Shown here piece by piece: positions 14,931 to 14,971 of a stretch of 14,971 nt of DNA. Position numbers and translations under genes: made by a program. Position 1 is the first letter of the stretch; each line of letters begins with the position of its first letter. Location: assembly GCF_900549175.1 (NCBI RefSeq), contig NZ_URNN01000084.1, forward strand, positions 1 through 14,971, in the 5' to 3' direction. The stretch comes from an uncultured Prevotella sp. GTDB lineage: Bacteria > Bacteroidota > Bacteroidia > Bacteroidales > Bacteroidaceae. The notes below the pieces were generated by a model. That model saw only the letters and a list, made by a program, of their open reading frames with translations, did not search any database and was not told the DNA's origin.

Positions 14931-14971
14931 ATGAAAACAGGTATTCATCCAGAAAACTATCGCCCCGTCGT
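14931..14971 (+). CDS. rpmE: Ribosomal protein L31, probably type B (partial, 5' end only)
   Basis: Only 13 complete codons are visible, reading MKTGIHPENYRPV with a following partial Val codon. The start M-K-x-G-I-H-P-x-Y is that of bacterial large-subunit protein L31, and NYRPV is typical of the zinc-independent type B form (rpmE2), which lacks the cysteine pairs of type A. The cysteine region lies outside the window, so the type is a likely but unproven call. The gene has its own strong promoter and is unrelated in function to its upstream neighbour. Confidence 0.85.
   Translation, partial: MKTGIHPENYRPV

Overview
The window reads as chromosomal DNA of a Bacteroidetes bacterium, most likely Prevotella or a close relative. 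The evidence is Bacteroidetes-type promoters (TTTG, about 20 nt, then TAnnTTTG), a Bacteroidetes capsule-assembly Wzi-family protein, a TonB-dependent receptor followed by lipoproteins with DUF5689 and DUF6359-type domains, a CotH-family secreted protein with a type-IX-secretion-like C-terminus, and acidic residues after lipoprotein cysteines. The genus is inference. No rRNA, tRNA, CRISPR array, transposase or phage gene was seen.

Layout. 1-1519 (-): a Wzi-family outer-membrane protein whose 3' end is outside the window. 1749-2714 (+): a secreted, basic, low-complexity protein of unknown function, behind a promoter with a 21-bp-phased direct repeat. 2715-3148: a gene-free gap holding a hairpin terminator candidate, a 105-bp near-perfect palindrome built of 11/22-nt modules, and a promoter. 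3149-3808 (+): a six-helix HdeD/DUF308 membrane protein, whose stop codon directly abuts that of the convergent uridine kinase. 6957-3809 (-): a tightly packed set of CotH-family secreted protein, uracil-DNA-glycosylase-superfamily protein and uridine kinase. 8168-7110 (-): a secreted endonuclease/exonuclease/phosphatase-family enzyme. 8316-13655 (+), divergent from it: an operon of a TonB-dependent receptor, a DUF5689 lipoprotein and a three-OB-fold-type lipoprotein, closed by a strong intrinsic terminator. 13828-14766 (+): a lipoprotein DNA/RNA non-specific endonuclease with its own promoter. 14931 onward (+): the first codons of ribosomal protein L31.

How the genes may work together. The most interesting reading is that 7110-14766 is a nucleic-acid foraging locus. 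Two exported nucleases would cut extracellular DNA or RNA, surface lipoproteins with OB-fold-type domains would bind it, and the TonB-dependent receptor would take up fragments. A uridine kinase and a DNA-base glycosylase homologue lie just beyond, so salvage functions may be adjacent. This is inferred from domain content and gene order; nothing in the sequence alone proves the substrate.
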